A DNA stretch of 64,000 bases from Paenibacillus sp. IHBB 10380. GTDB lineage: Bacteria > Bacillota > Bacilli > Paenibacillales > Paenibacillaceae. The notes below the pieces were generated by a model, which saw only the letters and a list, made by a program, of their open reading frames with translations, did not search any database and was not told the DNA's origin. A program made the position numbers and the translations under genes. Shown here piece by piece: positions 43,528 through 52,351 of this stretch (position 1 is the first letter of the stretch; every line of letters starts with the position of its first letter). The DNA lies in the NCBI RefSeq assembly GCF_000949425.1, contig NZ_CP010976.1, positions 2,790,001 to 2,854,000 on the forward strand. The letters run 5' to 3'.

Positions 43528-43577
43528 CCGTTAAAGCCATTATACTCCTATTCACATGAATCATTCAACTCAGTCTA

Positions 43578-44840
43578 TTACAACTTCTCACTTAGCATGA
43601 TTGTTCTCCATAGACGATAGAGTAAGCTTTTAACCGTGCGATGACGAATTGAATCTCGATTACCCGTTAAGTTAAGCTCATGAACCTCCGTTTTCTTACC
43701 TCGTTCGGCAATAGCAACATATACTAATCCCACTGGCTTTCGCTCCGAATAGGCAGGACCGGCAACCCCCGTAATCGAAAGACCAAAATCTGTATCCCCG
43801 ATCATTCTTACCTGTTCAGCCAATACTTCAGCTACTTCTGCACTAACTGCACCCGGAGCATCCTCGCCTTCAAGTAGATCATGAGGAACATTCAACAGCT
43901 TTTCCTTCAACTGATTCGAGTAACATACAATACCACCAAGAAACATAGTCGCGCTCCCTGGGACGGATGTAATGCGTTCCATCAGTAGCCCCCCTGTACA
44001 ACTCTCTGCAGCACTGAGTGTGAGCCCACGGTCAGCCATAAGGTCTACAATCGCTTTCTCAATCGGTATATCTTCATTCGCATATAAGTGATCTGGAAGC
44101 AGTGCTTGAATTTGTACTTCTAAAGCATTTAGTTTCATCATCGCTTCTTTTTCACTTCGTGCTTTAGTAGAAATTCTAACGGTTACCTCCCCTTCTTTGG
44201 CGTAGGGAGCAATGGTTGGGTCACTCTGGTTGTTAATGAGATCTAGAAGGCGCTCCTCTAAAGCAGATTCACCAATTCCAGCAAATTTCAGCATGGTAGA
44301 ATAAATAGGCATCTCATTCGTTAAAGCATGCTGCAAGAGCCACGGTTTGGCTTCATCTTGAAACATAGGTCTCATCTCTTTAGGAGGCCCCGGAAGTACG
44401 ACGTAATATTTCCCTTCATGTGAAATAGCATTACCTACAGCCAGTCCCGTTGAATTAGCTAGCGGAGAACTTCCCTCAATAGCGAGTGCTTGCCTACGAT
44501 TATTCTCGGTCATATGAATACCGCGTTGTACGAAGAACTTGTCCACATGCTCCATTGCAAGTCGATCTATATGTAATGTACGATTCAGTACGGTAGCCAA
44601 TGCATCTTTCGTCAAATCATCTTGAGTCGGTCCAATCCCACCGGTCAATAGAATGATATCTGCACGCTGACGCGCTAATTCAATAGACTCCTGGAGTCTC
44701 GACATGTTGTCGCCAACTACGGTCTGAAAGTATACATCAATACCCATTGTTGCTAGTTCTTGTGATAGAAATTGCGCATTGGTATTCACAATTTGCCCAA
44801 GTAAAAGCTCCGTTCCTACTGCAATAATCTCTGCCTTCAT
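43578..44840 (-). CDS. cinA: CinA, competence/damage-inducible protein and NMN amidohydrolase family
   Basis: The 420-residue protein has an N-terminal MoCF-like domain (LLLGQIVNTNAQF, TGGIGPTQDDLTKDAL) and a C-terminal CinA/PncC domain (SAAESCTGGLLMERI, about 278-292; GLSITGVAGP). The C-terminal domain deamidates NMN to nicotinate mononucleotide, recycling NAD breakdown products; the gene is coregulated with recA in competent Bacilli. GGAGG precedes the ATG. It lies between pgsA and recA as in B. subtilis. Confidence 0.94.
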   Translation of the reverse strand: MKAEIIAVGTELLLGQIVNTNAQFLSQELATMGIDVYFQTVVGDNMSRLQESIELARQRADIILLTGGIGPTQDDLTKDALATVLNRTLHIDRLAMEHVDKFFVQRGIHMTENNRRQALAIEGSSPLANSTGLAVGNAISHEGKYYVVLPGPPKEMRPMFQDEAKPWLLQHALTNEMPIYSTMLKFAGIGESALEERLLDLINNQSDPTIAPYAKEGEVTVRISTKARSEKEAMMKLNALEVQIQALLPDHLYANEDIPIEKAIVDLMADRGLTLSAAESCTGGLLMERITSVPGSATMFLGGIVCYSNQLKEKLLNVPHDLLEGEDAPGAVSAEVAEVLAEQVRMIGDTDFGLSITGVAGPAYSERKPVGLVYVAIAERGKKTEVHELNLTGNRDSIRHRTVKSLLYRLWRTIMLSEKL

Positions 44841-44897
44841 AATATTATGACCTCCATGAAAAGAGTATTTCGTTCTATGACCATTGTTTTGAAAGAA

Positions 44898-44926
44898 AAG
44901 ACAATAGGAATTTATCCTATTGTCTT
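44898..44926 (-). terminator. Terminator of pgsA
   Basis: AAGACAATAGGA (44898-44909) pairs with TCCTATTGTCTT (44915-44926), with TTTC following on the minus strand. Confidence 0.75.
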
Positions 44927-44936
44927 CAAACTGCGT

Positions 44937-45524
44937 TTAACTATTGGAGAGGTGAAGCAATGACTTATTCTTGATAAAATAATCAACTCCAGAATACAGA
45001 GTTATCAAGGCAGCAGCCCATGTGACAATGACGTCCAACGGTACATGGATCCATTCAAATGGAAAGTTATTAATCAGCATCATTACGATAGCTACAATCT
45101 GCACAACTGTCTTTACTTTGCCCCAATTACTAGCAGCAACAACTTTACCTTCCAAGAGAGCAATTTGACGAAGTCCGGTAACTGCAAATTCACGGCTAAT
45201 GATTATAACTGCAATCCAGCTATCGCACTTCCCCATCTCCACTAAAGAGATCAGAACGGCTGCCACAAGTAATTTATCTGCAAGTGGATCAAGCAGTTTC
45301 CCTAAATTTGTCACCATATTATGCTTGCGTGCTAGAAAACCATCAATCCCATCCGTGCTCGCTGCAAGGATGAAGATAATCGCTGCAATAAGCTGATTGT
45401 AAGGTAATTCATATGAATCCCATGTCAAAGGAGAGGGATAGAAATCAAAATCAACTAACAGAAACACCATCATAATGGGAATCAGACAAATTCTTGCTAT
45501 CGTGATACGATTAGGTAAATTCAC
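44937..45524 (-). CDS. pgsA: CDP-diacylglycerol-glycerol-3-phosphate 3-phosphatidyltransferase
   Basis: The 195-residue membrane enzyme has the CDP-alcohol phosphatidyltransferase motif D-G-x2-A-R-x8-G-x3-D-x3-D in DGFLARKHNMVTNLGKLLDP followed by LAD (about residues 62-84) and about five membrane helices. It makes phosphatidylglycerol phosphate, the first step to PG and cardiolipin. The GTG start follows GAGGAGG. It is essential in most bacteria. Confidence 0.95.
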   Translation of the reverse strand: MNLPNRITIARICLIPIMMVFLLVDFDFYPSPLTWDSYELPYNQLIAAIIFILAASTDGIDGFLARKHNMVTNLGKLLDPLADKLLVAAVLISLVEMGKCDSWIAVIIISREFAVTGLRQIALLEGKVVAASNWGKVKTVVQIVAIVMMLINNFPFEWIHVPLDVIVTWAAALITLYSGVDYFIKNKSLLHLSNS

Positions 45525-45747
45525 AGAATAACCTCCTCGGATATGTACTCCGAATTCACCGAAAATTTCGATCTAAGTGTTGTAGTTATGACTCTCTCTG
45601 TCATGTATGCATGCATCCCCCAATGATTAACAACCCATTATCCCTAAGTAATACTCACAATTATAATATATCCGTTTGTAACCTGTCAAAAAGAAAGACC
45701 TATGCCATTCTTGAGCTTAGCCCCTTCTTCAAGAAAGAGAAACTAAA

Positions 45748-46239
45748 TTACTTCACGTTAGTAAATTGTAGATCTAATGAAAGATCCGCTTTACGTAATA
45801 ATTGAATGATACCTTGTAGATCATCTTTACTTTTACCCGTTACGCGAATTTGATCACCTTGGATTTGACTTTTGACTTTCAGTTTAGAATCACGAATTAA
45901 AATGTTAATTTTCTTCGCGTTGTCATGATCTATTCCTTGCTTTAGTGTCAATCTTTGACGTACGGTTCCAAGGGAGGCAGGCTCTATTTTACTGTAATCT
46001 ACATTCCTTAACGATAAACCACGCTTAATCATTTTGGTCTGTAGAATATCAATGACAGCATTTAGCTTATACTCATCATCTGAAACAATGACCAGTGTGT
46101 CTTTATCTAACTTCAGACTACTCTTACTGCCCTTGAAATCAAATCTCGTTTCAATTTCTTTTTCCGCTTGCGTTATAGCATTAATCATTTCCTGTAAATC
46201 AAATTTGGATACAATATCGAATGAATTTTCAGAACTCAT
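45748..46239 (-). CDS. yajQ: YajQ-family nucleotide-binding protein
   Basis: The 163-residue protein matches the YajQ family from SSENSFDIVSKFDLQEMINA through RQRLTLKQGIDHDNAKKINI and LRKADLSLDLQFTN. YajQ proteins bind c-di-GMP or other nucleotides and assist gene regulation or phage-related processes in some species; the role here is unknown. A weak AAGGGCG site precedes the ATG. The genes on both sides are on the same strand. Confidence 0.92.
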   Translation of the reverse strand: MSSENSFDIVSKFDLQEMINAITQAEKEIETRFDFKGSKSSLKLDKDTLVIVSDDEYKLNAVIDILQTKMIKRGLSLRNVDYSKIEPASLGTVRQRLTLKQGIDHDNAKKINILIRDSKLKVKSQIQGDQIRVTGKSKDDLQGIIQLLRKADLSLDLQFTNVK

Positions 46240-46307
46240 TGTTCCACGCCCTTTCTAAACATCTACGTAGTCATAATATATGATTCTTACATTGAAGTCT
46301 AATCAGC

Positions 46308-46357
46308 AAAAAAGGTACTCCTGTGAGAAACTGCCTCATCTATAGGAATACCTTTTC
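46308..46357 (-). terminator. Terminator of the small membrane protein gene
   Basis: On the minus strand AAAGGTATTCCT pairs with AGGAGTACCTTTT around a loop of about 20 bases and ends in TTTTTT. Confidence 0.72.
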
Positions 46358-46369
46358 TGAGTAAGTGAT

Positions 46370-46531
46370 TTATTTACTATATGACGGTGCTCTAAACATG
46401 TTCAGAATTCCCAAGAAAATATGAGCGAGTCCAAACCCTAGAATACCGTAGCCCCAAGCATTGGGAGTTAGATAATAACCAAGGAGACTCACAATAATAC
46501 CTAAGCCCGTTACAATCCAGCTTACTGTCAT
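46370..46531 (-). CDS. Small two-helix membrane protein of unknown function
   Basis: A 53-residue protein reading MTVSWIVTGLGIIVSLLGYY, then LTPNAWGYGILGFGLAHIFL and ending with a basic MFRAPSYSK. Two hydrophobic helices are separated by a short glycine- and proline-containing turn. GTGAGG lies nine bases before the ATG, and a terminator follows the stop, so it is likely a real gene downstream of rodZ. Confidence 0.75.
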   Translation of the reverse strand: MTVSWIVTGLGIIVSLLGYYLTPNAWGYGILGFGLAHIFLGILNMFRAPSYSK

Positions 46532-46612
46532 GGCAATAGACCTCACTTCATCGGAAAATAAAAGATTCTAGTCTTGTAAAGCTGATCTTATCATTTCCGT
46601 CAAAAGTGGAGC

Positions 46613-47554
46613 TTATTCGCCAGTAACTGAATTATTTTCTTCGGGTTCACCCATTTTCAACAAAATCCGTGATGTAGCCTTACCATCTGTTACTAACTGT
46701 CCTCCAACCGTAATATTCGTCGCTTTGGAGTATCCAGACTTAATATATAGGCCTTGACTATCCAAATCGAAAGACAAATTGTCTCCGTCTTTAGTATTGT
46801 TAAAAAATAGCTTTTCTCCCTGAGAATTTCCTCCTCGGTAGATTTCCATCCAACTTTGACCTGTTGCTTTAATTTCCACCTGAACCTTACTTCCCACTGG
46901 AGCAGCTACTTTAAAGATTGTATTTTTCCCGCTTTTGCCATCTTCGGTAACTGTCAAACTCTGCGGAACCTGCTCTGGATTCGGTTCTTCTATGGGTTCT
47001 TCATCAGGCACTACTGTGCCTTCTTCATCTGGTGTTGTCCCAGCCTCTCCACCATTGCCTGTCGGTGGTGTGACTTCAGGAGCCTTAGGTTGAGTTGAAG
47101 GATCTTGCTGTGAATCTGTTATCTTTTGTCCCGAATCGACGACCTTGTTAGCATCAGGCTTATCATCTCGTGTTGATAAATACACATAAATGACCACGAC
47201 AATCAGTATCGGAAAAGTCCACATTAATACGGTAGATAACCATTTAACATTACGCTCCGAAGGAGCTTTATTACTCGAACGCTTTTGAATCACTGGCTCC
47301 ATTGTAGATTCAGGCTCAGAGGATGACACATCTTGTTTATGCCCTTCTAACAGCTCATCTGGATTCAATCCCACCGTTTCCGCGTAAGTCTTAATAAAAG
47401 CCCGCACATAAAAAGTTCCCGGAAGAACTTTATAATCACCTGCCTCGATGGCTTCTAAATATCGCTTACGAATTTTTGTCATTTCCTGAACATCGTCCAG
47501 ACTCATTCCTTTTTCCAATCTAGCTTCTCTTAACTGCTGACCCAGTTCCGACAT
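46613..47554 (-). CDS. rodZ: RodZ/YmfM-like cytoskeleton-associated protein
   Basis: The 313-residue protein has an N-terminal helix-turn-helix of the Cro/CI type (LGQQLREARLEKGMSLDDVQ, about 3-70), one membrane helix (about 108-128, VLMWTFPILIVVVIYVYL), a proline/acidic linker and a C-terminal DUF4115 domain (about 205-310). RodZ links MreB to the envelope to maintain rod shape. Gene position between the ymfK-type gene and pgsA agrees with YmfM of B. subtilis. GGAGGTG precedes the ATG. Confidence 0.88.
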   Translation of the reverse strand: MSELGQQLREARLEKGMSLDDVQEMTKIRKRYLEAIEAGDYKVLPGTFYVRAFIKTYAETVGLNPDELLEGHKQDVSSSEPESTMEPVIQKRSSNKAPSERNVKWLSTVLMWTFPILIVVVIYVYLSTRDDKPDANKVVDSGQKITDSQQDPSTQPKAPEVTPPTGNGGEAGTTPDEEGTVVPDEEPIEEPNPEQVPQSLTVTEDGKSGKNTIFKVAAPVGSKVQVEIKATGQSWMEIYRGGNSQGEKLFFNNTKDGDNLSFDLDSQGLYIKSGYSKATNITVGGQLVTDGKATSRILLKMGEPEENNSVTGE

Positions 47555-47574
47555 ACCATCACCTCCTGTCTAAT

Positions 47575-48342
47575 TTATAAATCGTCGGTATAAGTGCTGG
47601 TGAATGTATCATAAATAATTTCCTCACTAGGATTATTCCGAAGTTCTATAATGATCGTGAAATCGTCGTACGAATACTCCGACTCCTTAACAAAAATATC
47701 GGGATGTTCAATCACCTTCGTACAAGGCATATTCATAATATCTTGCAACAAATTATAGTGTTTCTCACTAGACCGAATTGTACTAACAATTCCATCAATA
47801 ATAAAAACATTGTTCGGGTTCATTTCATCCTCAGAGAGTTGACTTCGGATAGTCTGACGTAACAATGTCGAAGAGACGAACGTCCAACGCTTCATGGCAC
47901 ATACACTTCCAGCAATAATGGATTCCGTTTTACCGACGCGCGGCATCCCTCTTAATCCAATAACCTGATTTCCCTCTTTCTTAAAAACTTCACCCAAAAA
48001 GTCCACTAATAAACCAAGTTCATCCCGAGTAAAACGAAATGTCTTTCGATCATCTGAATCTCTATCAATGTAACGACCGTGACGAACAGCTAAAATATCG
48101 ACAAGTTTAGGCGGTCTTAATGCAGAAACGGTTATACTATCCACTTTTTTGAGCATAGCACCCATAAGGTGAATTTTCTCCTCGTCGTCCGTTTCAATGA
48201 GCATCCCACGGGTTTCACCTTCCACGCCATTAATTGTCAGTATATTAACTTCCAGCATCCCGAGTAAAGAAGCAATATCTCCCAGTAATCCCGGACGGTT
48301 TTTATGTATCTTATATTCCATATACCATTGTTGGATTCCCAA
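47575..48342 (-). CDS. DUF3388 (YmfK-like) protein with an N-terminal ACT domain
   Basis: The 255-residue protein starts at TTG after GGGGTG, with an ACT-like fold at residues 10-80 (HKNRPGLLGDIASLLGMLEV) and a C-terminal region with GLRGMPRVGKTESIIAG (about 125-141), similar to a P-loop, and FIIDGIVSTIRSS. DUF3388 proteins are conserved in Bacillales next to rodZ; the function is unknown. Ligand sensing through ACT is an inference. Confidence 0.82.
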   Translation of the reverse strand: MGIQQWYMEYKIHKNRPGLLGDIASLLGMLEVNILTINGVEGETRGMLIETDDEEKIHLMGAMLKKVDSITVSALRPPKLVDILAVRHGRYIDRDSDDRKTFRFTRDELGLLVDFLGEVFKKEGNQVIGLRGMPRVGKTESIIAGSVCAMKRWTFVSSTLLRQTIRSQLSEDEMNPNNVFIIDGIVSTIRSSEKHYNLLQDIMNMPCTKVIEHPDIFVKESEYSYDDFTIIIELRNNPSEEIIYDTFTSTYTDDL

Positions 48343-48507
48343 TTAAACACCCCATCTTAACACAGATTATACTTAACACTTATTCGACAAAATAGACCTC
48401 TGACCCTTTCCGGGAGAGGCTCGTCTCTTGATCGGTTTTGAATAACGGGTCACGTTAATGATATATAAAAAAAATATGAAAGGCAAGGTCAAGTCTTTAA
48501 ATTTGTA

Positions 48508-48533
48508 GAAAAGCCCCCGTGAGGGGGCTTTTC
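48508..48533 (-). terminator. Terminator of the DUF3243 gene
   Basis: AAAAGCCCCC/GGGGGCTTTT hairpin with loop GTGA, T-rich on both strands. Confidence 0.85.
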
Positions 48534-48540
48534 TCATGTA

Positions 48541-48798
48541 CTATACGTTTTTTTTGGCTAATTTCACCATTAGACGGGCGATTGTACGCCGTTCTTCTTT
48601 GTCTCCCACCGACCATAATTCTTTCAGGGCACGGTTAGAGGGGTTTTGCGGATCGACTTTTTCATCTAGGAAATCGCCAATTTCGTAAGCTAATTTAGAT
48701 ATAGTGTCTTCACTCATACCCATTTTCTCAGCTTGCGTCACACGTTCACCCAAGAACTTTTTCCATGTGTCAAAATTTCTGAGTACTGTTGACATCAT
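48541..48798 (-). CDS. DUF3243 (YmfJ-like) protein
   Basis: A small helical protein of 85 residues, MMSTVLRNFDTWKKFLGERV, then a C-terminal RRTIARLMVKLAKKNV. It matches the YmfJ/DUF3243 family conserved between ymfI and ymfK in B. subtilis. The function is unknown. Two ATG codons in a row follow AAAGGAGG; the first is used. Confidence 0.85.
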   Translation of the reverse strand: MMSTVLRNFDTWKKFLGERVTQAEKMGMSEDTISKLAYEIGDFLDEKVDPQNPSNRALKELWSVGDKEERRTIARLMVKLAKKNV

Positions 48799-48897
48799 AA
48801 AACCTCCTTTGCTTGTAGCATGAGATATTTAAAATCAACAGTTGTAATATGACCTAATCCGCTCTTCCTTATTCGGAATAAAATTCGGAAGTTTTAC

Positions 48898-49668
48898 TTA
48901 GGTAATCCATCCTCCATTAGGACTAATAATTTGACCATTAATATAACCAGATTCAGGGAGTGCCAGAAAGTAGACAAGTGAAGAAATTTCATCTGGTCTA
49001 GCCAGTCTACCCGCAGGAATCTCCTCCTCCAGCATTCGAATTTCTTCCTGCTCCAGATGATCCATCATGGATGTATCCACTGCTCCAGGCGCCACCCCAT
49101 TGACCGTAATGCCTGAAGGTGCTAATTCCTTAGCTAAAGCTTTAGTGAAAGCATTCACGCCACCCTTACTTGCTGAATATAATACTTCGCAAGAAGCACC
49201 CGAAATTCCCCAGATGGAAGATATATTAATAATCCTCCCGTACCTCTGAGCAACCATATATGGCATAAACTGTTGAGTACATAAGAACATGCTTTTAAGA
49301 TTAGTGGACATCACATCATCCCAAATCTCTTCTGTAACATCAGAGAGAAGACCATAATGTGAAATACCCGCATTATTCACTAAAATATCCGGCATTAATC
49401 CATGACTCTCGAGTTTGTCACGTACTCTCGAAATTTGATCCTTATCCTTCAAATCTGCTGTGACTGTCAACACCTTTGCCCCATGAGACATACATCGTCT
49501 AGCCACATCATTAGCCGCTTCATGGGAATTCATATAGTGTATGACTACATTCATACCCACCATGGCGAAACGTTCAGCAATAGCAGCTCCAATGCCTCTG
49601 CTGGCACCTGTTACTAGAACAGTCGTCTCGCCAATCGGCTTATTTCCGCCTGTAACTAGTTTACTCAA
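48898..49668 (-). CDS. ymfI: YmfI-like short-chain dehydrogenase/reductase
   Basis: The 256-residue SDR has the nucleotide motif TGASRGIGAAIAERF (about residues 20-34), NNAGIS, the catalytic Ser in NISSIWG and YSASKGG (Tyr-x3-Lys, about 165-171). In B. subtilis YmfI acts in modification of Lys32 of elongation factor P (5-aminopentanol), and the position next to the M16 pair is the same. The TTG at 49668 overlaps the previous stop (TTGA) and has GGTGA upstream; this suggests coupling with ymfH. Confidence 0.87.
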   Translation of the reverse strand: MSKLVTGGNKPIGETTVLVTGASRGIGAAIAERFAMVGMNVVIHYMNSHEAANDVARRCMSHGAKVLTVTADLKDKDQISRVRDKLESHGLMPDILVNNAGISHYGLLSDVTEEIWDDVMSTNLKSMFLCTQQFMPYMVAQRYGRIINISSIWGISGASCEVLYSASKGGVNAFTKALAKELAPSGITVNGVAPGAVDTSMMDHLEQEEIRMLEEEIPAGRLARPDEISSLVYFLALPESGYINGQIISPNGGWIT

Positions 49669-50945
49669 GGATTCACCACGAGCGACACTGCCATCTGCTC
49701 CCAATCAATATGCTCATGTAGACGTTGATTCACATCCTCCAATGTAATCGATTCATACACCTCAATCACACTAAAGAAATCACTACCTCGGAATTGATAC
49801 TTCGTAAACTCATGCGCCATATTCTCAGGAGAATTGAGCATACGTAAATAACCGCCTATTTTCTTTTTGCGAGTCCGTTCGAAATCTGTTTCTGTAAAAC
49901 CAGTTTTGATAATAAGCTCCACTTCTTCACTGATTCTTTGAAGCAACAAATCAGGGTCTTGCGTGTCCCCACCTATGGCAGAAAAGGCATACTGCGGCGA
50001 GCTATTATATTCATGACCGAAGCTGTCAGAAATAAGATCTTCATCATACAGCTTTTGATATAACTTCGTACTAGAGCCAAATAACAAATCCAACATAATT
50101 TTACTTGTGAGATCACGTCTCAACAATTCTTCACCTGTGAAACCAACATTTTTCTCCTTGAATCCGAATAAGCACTTAGGCATAGAGACCGCCAGCTTAC
50201 TCACACGACGTTTCTCTGCCACCTCTACCTGTTCTTGATCAAAGATCCGTTCAATATTACCTTGAGCATCATAGGACTTCTTCGCTTGGTTACTGCGGAC
50301 AAGTTCAAATACCTTTTTCGGATCAACTCCTCCTACGACAAACAACAGCATATTGCTGGGATGATAAAAAGCGTTGTAGCAACTATATAGCGTCTCCTTA
50401 GAGATGGTAGCAATGGATTCAACTGTTCCTGCAATATCGATATGAACAGGATGTGTCTTAAACATGGCTTCAATTAAGCCGAAATAGACACGCCAATCCG
50501 CGTTATCTTTATACATATCAATTTCCTGACCAATAATCCCCTTTTCCTTCTCCACATTCTGATCTGTGAAATAAGGGTGCTGAACAAAGTTAATCAACGT
50601 TTCTAAATTATCTACGATATTCTCTGTAGCTGAGAACAGATACACCGTTTGATCAAAACTTGTAAACGCATTAGCCGAAGCTCCTTGTGAAGCAAACGTA
50701 GCAAAAATGTCTCCCTCTGGTTCCTCGAACATCTTGTGTTCTAGAAAATGAGCAATGCCATCAGGCACAACCGCTTCTTCTTCCCCTTCTACACGAAAAT
50801 GATTGTCTACCGATCCATATTTCGTGGCGAACGTAGCATAGGTTTTGTGAAATCCTGGCTTTGGCAGAACATATACGTGAAGACCATTATCCATCACTTC
50901 AGAATAAATCGTTTCTTGCAGATTATCATAATGTACACTTTGCAC
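49665..50945 (-). CDS. ymfH: M16-family metallopeptidase, YmfH-like (catalytic subunit)
   Basis: A 426-residue insulinase-like protein with the inverted zinc motif HFLEH in GIAHFLEHKMFEE (about residues 67-71) and the downstream Glu in EKEKGIIGQEIDMY. It has the two-domain M16B layout and should be the active partner of YmfF, encoded three bases upstream. The substrate is unknown. The GTG start follows AAAGGAGG by nine bases. Confidence 0.88.
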   Translation of the reverse strand: MQSVHYDNLQETIYSEVMDNGLHVYVLPKPGFHKTYATFATKYGSVDNHFRVEGEEEAVVPDGIAHFLEHKMFEEPEGDIFATFASQGASANAFTSFDQTVYLFSATENIVDNLETLINFVQHPYFTDQNVEKEKGIIGQEIDMYKDNADWRVYFGLIEAMFKTHPVHIDIAGTVESIATISKETLYSCYNAFYHPSNMLLFVVGGVDPKKVFELVRSNQAKKSYDAQGNIERIFDQEQVEVAEKRRVSKLAVSMPKCLFGFKEKNVGFTGEELLRRDLTSKIMLDLLFGSSTKLYQKLYDEDLISDSFGHEYNSSPQYAFSAIGGDTQDPDLLLQRISEEVELIIKTGFTETDFERTRKKKIGGYLRMLNSPENMAHEFTKYQFRGSDFFSVIEVYESITLEDVNQRLHEHIDWEQMAVSLVVNP

Positions 50946-50948
50946 CGG

Positions 50949-52229
50949 CTATTCCTCCTTTTGCCCTCTCAAGAAGTAGATGGTATCCAACTTAAAGGTA
51001 GATGCTGCTGCTTGCACATCCTCCACCGTGATATTCTCAACCTGCTGAAGGAGTTCTTCTCCCGAGCGCTCTTTTCCTGATAATTGGCGATTAAAATCAA
51101 ATCCGATCATTTCAAAAGCAGAGTCTTCCATTTCACGAAGTAAATTGCGGATCATTGCTTTCGTCTGTGACATTTCAAGCTCACTAATCTGACCTGATTT
51201 CATTTCCGCGATCTGATTCTGAATAATCTCAACTGCCTTCTTATAATTCTGAACCTCAATACCGGATTGAATCGTTCCAATACCTTTATGACCGTCATAC
51301 CTTGACGAAGCATAATAAGCTAAACTCTCCTTCTCACGGACATTAAGGAAGAGCTTGGAATGCGGATATCCACCTAGTATACCGTTATACATAAGTGCAG
51401 CAGCATAGTTATCATCGCCATATGTGATCGTTGTGCGAAGCCCCATATTCAGCTTACCTTGACTAACATCTAATTTCTCTTCAATTGTCCGTACCTCTCC
51501 TACATCACGAGAAGATGGCTTCGTTTCATATGAGATTGACTTAGTAGAACCCAATTGAAAATGCTGCTCTACCAGTTGTTTAACTTCTTCAAGTGTTGTA
51601 TCTCCTACAACATAAAGGTCAATATTAGCTTCCTCAAGCCATTTGCGATATGCTTTATAAAGTACCTCTGAGTTAATATTATCTAAATCTTTACGCTGCC
51701 CTAATGGATGAAGACGATAGGGTTCATTCTGACACATCTCTTCCAAACATCGTTCTGCAGCATATCGAATTTTATCATTAACAATGGATTCTAACTTCTT
51801 ACGCACATTTTCACGCTCTGCTTGCACATAAGAATCTTTGAAATGGCCATCTTCTAGTACAGGTTTTGTCACAACTTCTCCCAAAAAAGCAAAAGACGAG
51901 CTCAAGAGACTCTCCTCACTTTGTACGAAAGAATCATTGATCGTGTCCATACGAAATTGGACGATTTGATAATCACCTCTCTTGTACACATCAAACCCAA
52001 AACCAGCACCATATAACTGTTCTAACCGTTCACGAAACTGTGTTGTTTCTGGATATGACTCCGTACCTCTACGCAACACAAATGGCGTTAATGCTGTAGT
52101 TGTCACCGTATCTTCTGAAAGTGGAGTTCCTAAATACAGAGACATTGCGAATGTTTTGAAGCGCTTTGTAGGTAGCACATGAATCCGCACCCGTCCCGTA
52201 TTATCATGTTCAAATCCCATTTTATTCAA
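50949..52229 (-). CDS. ymfF: M16-family peptidase-like protein, YmfF-like (non-catalytic subunit)
   Basis: The 426-residue protein has the M16 fold (peptidase_M16_C: LPYDRL-like GTRSMNK regions are replaced by SLYLGTPLSEDT and FVLRRGTESYPETTQF) but no HxxEH zinc motif, so it is probably the inactive partner that shapes the chamber with YmfH. The pair is adjacent and cotranscribed. TTG 52229 (MNKMGFEHD) follows AAAGGAG by nine bases. Confidence 0.85.
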   Translation of the reverse strand: MNKMGFEHDNTGRVRIHVLPTKRFKTFAMSLYLGTPLSEDTVTTTALTPFVLRRGTESYPETTQFRERLEQLYGAGFGFDVYKRGDYQIVQFRMDTINDSFVQSEESLLSSSFAFLGEVVTKPVLEDGHFKDSYVQAERENVRKKLESIVNDKIRYAAERCLEEMCQNEPYRLHPLGQRKDLDNINSEVLYKAYRKWLEEANIDLYVVGDTTLEEVKQLVEQHFQLGSTKSISYETKPSSRDVGEVRTIEEKLDVSQGKLNMGLRTTITYGDDNYAAALMYNGILGGYPHSKLFLNVREKESLAYYASSRYDGHKGIGTIQSGIEVQNYKKAVEIIQNQIAEMKSGQISELEMSQTKAMIRNLLREMEDSAFEMIGFDFNRQLSGKERSGEELLQQVENITVEDVQAAASTFKLDTIYFLRGQKEE

Positions 52230-52316
52230 GGTCCGAATCTCCTTTATATTGTGGCTTTGTGAAACCATTTACGGTCATTATTAATATCCATTCTATACCA
52301 GACGAAAGTCAAGAAG

Positions 52317-52340
52317 CAACCGAAGACAAGTCTTCGATTG
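52317..52340 (-). terminator. Terminator of sleB
   Basis: CAATCGAAGAC and GTCTTCGGTTG pair on the minus strand with G-U tolerance and are followed by CTTCTT; only a moderate T-run. Confidence 0.6.
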
Positions 52341-52351
52341 CCGTTTTGTAG

